A stretch of DNA of 16,039 nt from Pseudomonadota bacterium (GTDB lineage: Bacteria > Pseudomonadota > Alphaproteobacteria > Sphingomonadales > Sphingomonadaceae), in NCBI GenBank assembly GCA_023417515.1, contig JAEZFL010000052.1:1-16039 (forward strand), in the 5' to 3' direction. Below, piece by piece: positions 13,552 to 16,039 of this stretch (position 1 is the stretch's first letter; each line of letters starts with the position of its first letter). The notes beneath the pieces were generated by a model. It made no database searches and had not been told where the DNA came from. It saw only the letters and a list, made by a program, of their open reading frames with translations. The translations under genes were made by a program, and so were the position numbers.

Positions 13552-14349
13552 ATGACCAGGCAGCCCGCACTCTTCATCTCCCACGGAGCGCCCGATTTGG
13601 CCCTGCGCGACGAACCCGCCTCCCGTTTCCTGCGCGATCTCGGCCGCCGGCTCGAGCGCCCCGACGCCATCGTCATCGCCTCCGCCCATGACGAGGCGCA
13701 GGGCGCCGTCGTCCGCAGCCCCGCCCGATTCAGCACCTGGCACGACTTCGGCAATTTCGAGCGCCGCCTGTTCGAGATGCGCTATGAGCCCGAAGGCGCG
13801 GCGGACGTGGCCGACGAGGCTTTCCGTCTGCTGAGCGCCGCCGGCCTGAGCCCCGCACGCGGCGAAGCGCCGCGTCTCGACCACGGCGCCTGGGTGCCGC
13901 TGTCGCTGATCTATCCCGAAGCCGACATCCCGCTCGTCACCGTGTCGATCGACCCGCGTCGCGGCCCCGAATGGCATGAGGCGGTCGGACGCGCGCTGGC
14001 GCCGCTGCGCGAGCGCAACGTCCTGGTGGTCGGCTCGGGCAGCATTTCGCACAATCTGCGCGAAGTGTTCGGCGGCAGAAGCGCGGACCGGCAATGGGTC
14101 GAGGACTTCACGACCTGGCTCGCAGACCGCTCGGCAAGCGGCGACCGCGAGGCGCTTCTGGCGGTCATGCGCGACGCTCCGGAGGCGCTTCGCAACCACC
14201 CCACCGACGAGCATCTCCTGCCCTTCTTCGTCGCGCTCGGCGCCGGCGGCGGCGCTGTGGGCCGACGCCTGCATCACAGCTACACCTATGGTGTCCTGGC
14301 GATGGACGCCTATGCCTTTGGCGAGTTGCCGGCACCGGTCGACGCGTAG
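13552..14349 (+). CDS. DODA-type extradiol aromatic ring-opening dioxygenase family protein
   Basis: 265 residues of the class III extradiol dioxygenase (LigB) fold, in the subgroup of E. coli YgiD and plant DOPA 4,5-dioxygenase. Motifs in order: LFISHGAP with His11, IVIASAHDE with His46, LDHGAWVPLSLIYPEADIPLV near 107, VVGSGSISHNLREV near 163, HPTDEHLLPFFVALGA near 222 and the C-terminal SYTYGVLAMDAYAF. These histidines are the expected metal ligands. The family normally has Trp after His in SAHW; here it is Asp, which may alter substrate choice. The natural substrate in bacteria is usually unknown. ATG 13552 lacks a strong ribosome site. The 3' end overlaps the convergent GFA gene by 40 bases. 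Confidence 0.88.
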   Translation: MTRQPALFISHGAPDLALRDEPASRFLRDLGRRLERPDAIVIASAHDEAQGAVVRSPARFSTWHDFGNFERRLFEMRYEPEGAADVADEAFRLLSAAGLSPARGEAPRLDHGAWVPLSLIYPEADIPLVTVSIDPRRGPEWHEAVGRALAPLRERNVLVVGSGSISHNLREVFGGRSADRQWVEDFTTWLADRSASGDREALLAVMRDAPEALRNHPTDEHLLPFFVALGAGGGAVGRRLHHSYTYGVLAMDAYAFGELPAPVDA

Positions 14350-14714
14350 CCCGACGCTGCGGCGGCGCTTTCCCAGTTGCGTCCGTCGAATGCGCGCACC
14401 GTGATCGCCAGCCCGTCGGCCCGTTCGAGCGCATTGACGTTCACGCTCCACGAGTCGGGGTGCGAGCGCGGCTGGTAGAAGCTCTTCACCCCGCAGGTAC
14501 GGCAGAACAGATGCTCCGCCGCGCCGGTGCCGAAACGATAGCTGGCGAGGCTCCCTTCCCCGCTCAGCAGCCGGAAATCCGCGTGCGGCACCATCAGGTG
14601 CCTGAAGCCGGTCATGCTGCAGATCGAGCAATTGCAGTCGAGCACCTCGACCGACTGCGGCACCTCGGCCTCGAACCGCACGGCCCGGCAATGGCATCCA
14701 CCCTGGATCTTCAT
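14310..14714 (-). CDS. GFA-family zinc-binding protein (glutathione-dependent formaldehyde-activating/CENP-V type)
   Basis: 134 residues. The zinc cysteines are in the standard arrangement: GGCHC (Cys7, Cys9), DCNCSIC (Cys27, Cys29, Cys32) and FCRTCGV (Cys71, Cys74). SLASYRFGTG before the last pair and WSVNVNAL after it are typical of the family. Gfa of Paracoccus was linked to formaldehyde-glutathione condensation, but most family members have no proven reaction, so only the fold is claimed. ATG 14714 is preferred; the longer upstream reading is antisense to the glycosylase gene. It diverges from that glycosylase across 54 bases and overlaps the dioxygenase 3' end. Confidence 0.88.
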   Translation of the reverse strand: MKIQGGCHCRAVRFEAEVPQSVEVLDCNCSICSMTGFRHLMVPHADFRLLSGEGSLASYRFGTGAAEHLFCRTCGVKSFYQPRSHPDSWSVNVNALERADGLAITVRAFDGRNWESAAAASGYASTGAGNSPKA

Positions 14715-14768
14715 GACGGCGCAATCGCGCGCTTGCAGCGGACGATCAAGTCCGGCCAGACCGGGGCG

Positions 14769-15263
14769 ATGGACCCGCCGCTCCAGCATTGCTTCCCGCC
14801 GGTCGTCCGGCCGGACACTCGGCTGCTCCTTCTCGGCAGCCTGCCCGGTGCGATGTCGCTTGCCGCGGGCCGCTATTACGCCAATCCCAGGAACCAGTTC
14901 TGGCGCCTGATCGGCGCGGTCATCGACCGGTCCCTCGAGACCGGAGACTATCAAAGGCGGCTCGCCATGCTGCTCGATGCCGGCGTTGGGCTATGGGATA
15001 CGGTCGCGGCCGCGCGGCGGCCGGGAAGCCTCGATTCGGCCATCCGCCTCCATGCGGCGAGCGACCTTCGGGCACTGCTCGCCACCCTGCCGCGCCTGCG
15101 GGCCGTCGCCTTCAACGGGGCTATGTCGGCGAAAATCGGGCGACGCGAGATGGGTGACGTCCGCGACCTCGATCTTGTCGACCTGCCGTCGAGCAGCCCG
15201 GCTTACACGCTCCCGTTCGAGGAGAAGAAGGCCCGCTGGCTGGCGCTCCGCCGCTACGTCTGA
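14769..15263 (+). CDS. Uracil-DNA glycosylase superfamily, DNA-deoxyinosine (hypoxanthine) glycosylase type
   Basis: 164 residues. The protein resembles family 6 of the UDG superfamily, which removes hypoxanthine produced by adenine deamination in base excision repair. Motif 1 is GSLPG at residues 23-27, followed by YYANPRNQFW at 36-45, both characteristic of this family. GVGLWDTVAAARRPGSLDS follows, then a central AVAFNG strand, and the second motif LPSSSPAYT near 140 matches the usual LPSTSPA. The C-terminus FEEKKARWLALRRYV is also typical. ATG 14769 has a weak GGGG site. Family-level identity is firm, but base specificity is inferred. It diverges from the GFA gene. Confidence 0.88.
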   Translation: MDPPLQHCFPPVVRPDTRLLLLGSLPGAMSLAAGRYYANPRNQFWRLIGAVIDRSLETGDYQRRLAMLLDAGVGLWDTVAAARRPGSLDSAIRLHAASDLRALLATLPRLRAVAFNGAMSAKIGRREMGDVRDLDLVDLPSSSPAYTLPFEEKKARWLALRRYV

Positions 15264-15343
15264 GCCCACCTGCGGTTTGCCGCCGATGGACTTATGGCTA
15301 CCGAAAAGCTAATAGATACAAGCAAGTTCAGGGGACGCTCCAG

Positions 15344-15535
15344 ATGCCGCATTATCGCTTCGTGCTCACCGGCCCCGGTGAAGGCGATTCCCGCGCCGAG
15401 GAATATGGCATCTTCAACGACCAGGGCGCGCTGCAATTCGCCCGCCGCTTCGCGCACAATGCGACCGTCGAGATATGGGAGGAGCAGCGGCTCGTCGGCC
15501 GCATCGAATCCGCTCAGCCCGCTTTGGCCGAATAG
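15344..15535 (+). CDS. Small hypothetical protein, 63 residues
   Basis: I do not recognise this family. The protein begins MPHYRFVLTGPGEG, a short beta-strand pattern seen at the start of several small alphaproteobacterial proteins, then has an acidic stretch (DSRAEEYGIFND), a helix (QGALQFARRFAHN) and a final strand pair (ATVEIWEEQRLVGRIE). It has no signal peptide or membrane segment. The start is well supported by AGGGGA eight bases upstream. The last 22 bases overlap the convergent cysQ-like gene. The fold may be a small beta-alpha-beta unit; this is inference. Confidence 0.72.
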   Translation: MPHYRFVLTGPGEGDSRAEEYGIFNDQGALQFARRFAHNATVEIWEEQRLVGRIESAQPALAE

Positions 15536-16039
15536 GTCCGCAGAAACGCCACCGCCTTCCGCGCCAGCGCGGGCTGACCGATGACGAGGTCGGGCACCCG
15601 CACATCTTCCTGATTGTAGGCGATGATCGAGCCGTCCGCGCGGGTGGCATGGAGCCCCGCCGCGAGCGCGACAGCCACCGGCGCGCAATTGTCCCATTCA
15701 TGCTGGCCGCCGGCATGCAGGTAGATGTCCGCCTCGCCGAGCAGCACCGCCGCCGCCTTGGCACCGGCCGAGCCGAGCGGCACCAGCTCGGCGCCGAGCG
15801 CCTCCGCGACCTGTGCCGCTTCGCTTGGGGGGCGGGTGCGACTGACGAGGAGGCGCAATTTCTCCGGCGCTTGCCCAAGCGGTGGAGGGTCGTCGGAACG
15901 GAGCAGCAGACCCTTGGACGGCAGCGCGACCGCAGCGGCCGCCGGCCTGCCGCCGATCGTGAGGGCGACGTGGACCGCCCAATCCTCGCGTCCCTCGCTA
16001 TATTCGCGCGTCCCGTCGAGCGGGTCGATCACCCAGACG
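15514..16039 (-). CDS. cysQ: 3'(2'),5'-bisphosphate nucleotidase CysQ (inositol monophosphatase family), N-terminus cut by window edge
   Basis: About 174 C-terminal residues are visible; the gene continues past base 16039. The metal-binding motif VWVIDPLDGTREY lies at the visible start, and the second motif EWDNCAPVAVALAAGLHATR is near visible residue 113. Both are standard in the inositol monophosphatase superfamily, and the pattern GGQHEWDNCAPVAVA with DGSIIAYNQEDVRVPDL matches CysQ-type 3'-phosphoadenosine-5'-phosphate phosphatases better than SuhB. CysQ recycles PAP formed in sulfate assimilation. The first Asp/Glu ligand motif lies outside the window. The stop overlaps the small convergent gene by 22 bases. 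Confidence 0.87.
   Translation of the reverse strand, partial: VWVIDPLDGTREYSEGREDWAVHVALTIGGRPAAAAVALPSKGLLLRSDDPPPLGQAPEKLRLLVSRTRPPSEAAQVAEALGAELVPLGSAGAKAAAVLLGEADIYLHAGGQHEWDNCAPVAVALAAGLHATRADGSIIAYNQEDVRVPDLVIGQPALARKAVAFLRTYSAKAG

Noticed and set aside
14715..14954. An N-terminal extension of the GFA protein
   Set aside because: The extension is antisense to the glycosylase gene and has no family similarity; the GFA domain starts right at ATG 14714.

Overview
The window is high-GC proteobacterial DNA with two apparent origins. From about 2.3 kb to the end it reads as one alphaproteobacterial chromosome segment, most like a sphingomonad. The signs are a short epsilon subunit of ATP synthase, an alphaproteobacterial-type beta C-terminus, CpaF, PhaR with a PhaC-like protein and a thiolase, a CysQ-type phosphatase, and GC-rich palindromes in the intergenic gaps. 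The first ~2.2 kb (atpG and most of atpD) instead looks gammaproteobacterial, in protein sequence, in more T/A at third codon positions, and in an intergenic heptamer repeat not seen elsewhere. The switch falls inside a very conserved block of atpD (about 2230-2293). That is what an assembler misjoin between two species would produce. A real gene transfer cannot be excluded from sequence alone. The beta gene also carries an in-frame TAG at 1636.

Layout. 1-2837: atpG, atpD (interrupted and chimeric) and atpC, encoding the gamma, beta and epsilon subunits of F1 ATP synthase. 2840-4231: two minus-strand genes, an EamA-type exporter followed by a small DUF6265-like protein. 4334-5851: cpaF, the Tad/Flp pilus ATPase, with no other pilus gene beside it. 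5855-6010: a cluster of hairpins. 6012-7136: a divergent pair, a two-helix small membrane protein and an exported methyltransferase-like protein. 7179-10009: a polyhydroxyalkanoate (PHA) module with phaR divergent from a PhaC-like hydrolase/synthase and then an acetyl-CoA acetyltransferase, with a likely PhaR operator between the divergent genes. 10009-10704: two adjacent paralogous small proteins with a C-terminal membrane anchor, the first overlapping the thiolase stop. 10701-13416: minus-strand MFS transporter and alanine racemase. 13552-15263: a DODA-type dioxygenase, a GFA-family zinc protein and a family-6-like uracil/hypoxanthine-DNA glycosylase. 15344-16039: a 63-residue unknown protein and a cysQ gene cut by the window edge.

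The genes are mostly unrelated housekeeping and accessory functions. The one functional cluster is the PHA module: thiolase makes acetoacetyl-CoA, the PhaC-like protein would act on hydroxyacyl-CoA or polymer, and PhaR would couple expression to granules. I found no tRNA, rRNA, CRISPR array, insertion sequence or phage gene, and no gap between genes exceeds 300 bases. I see no complete novel system. The items most worth checking are the atpD chimera, the tandem anchored paralogs, the exported methyltransferase and the palindrome family.
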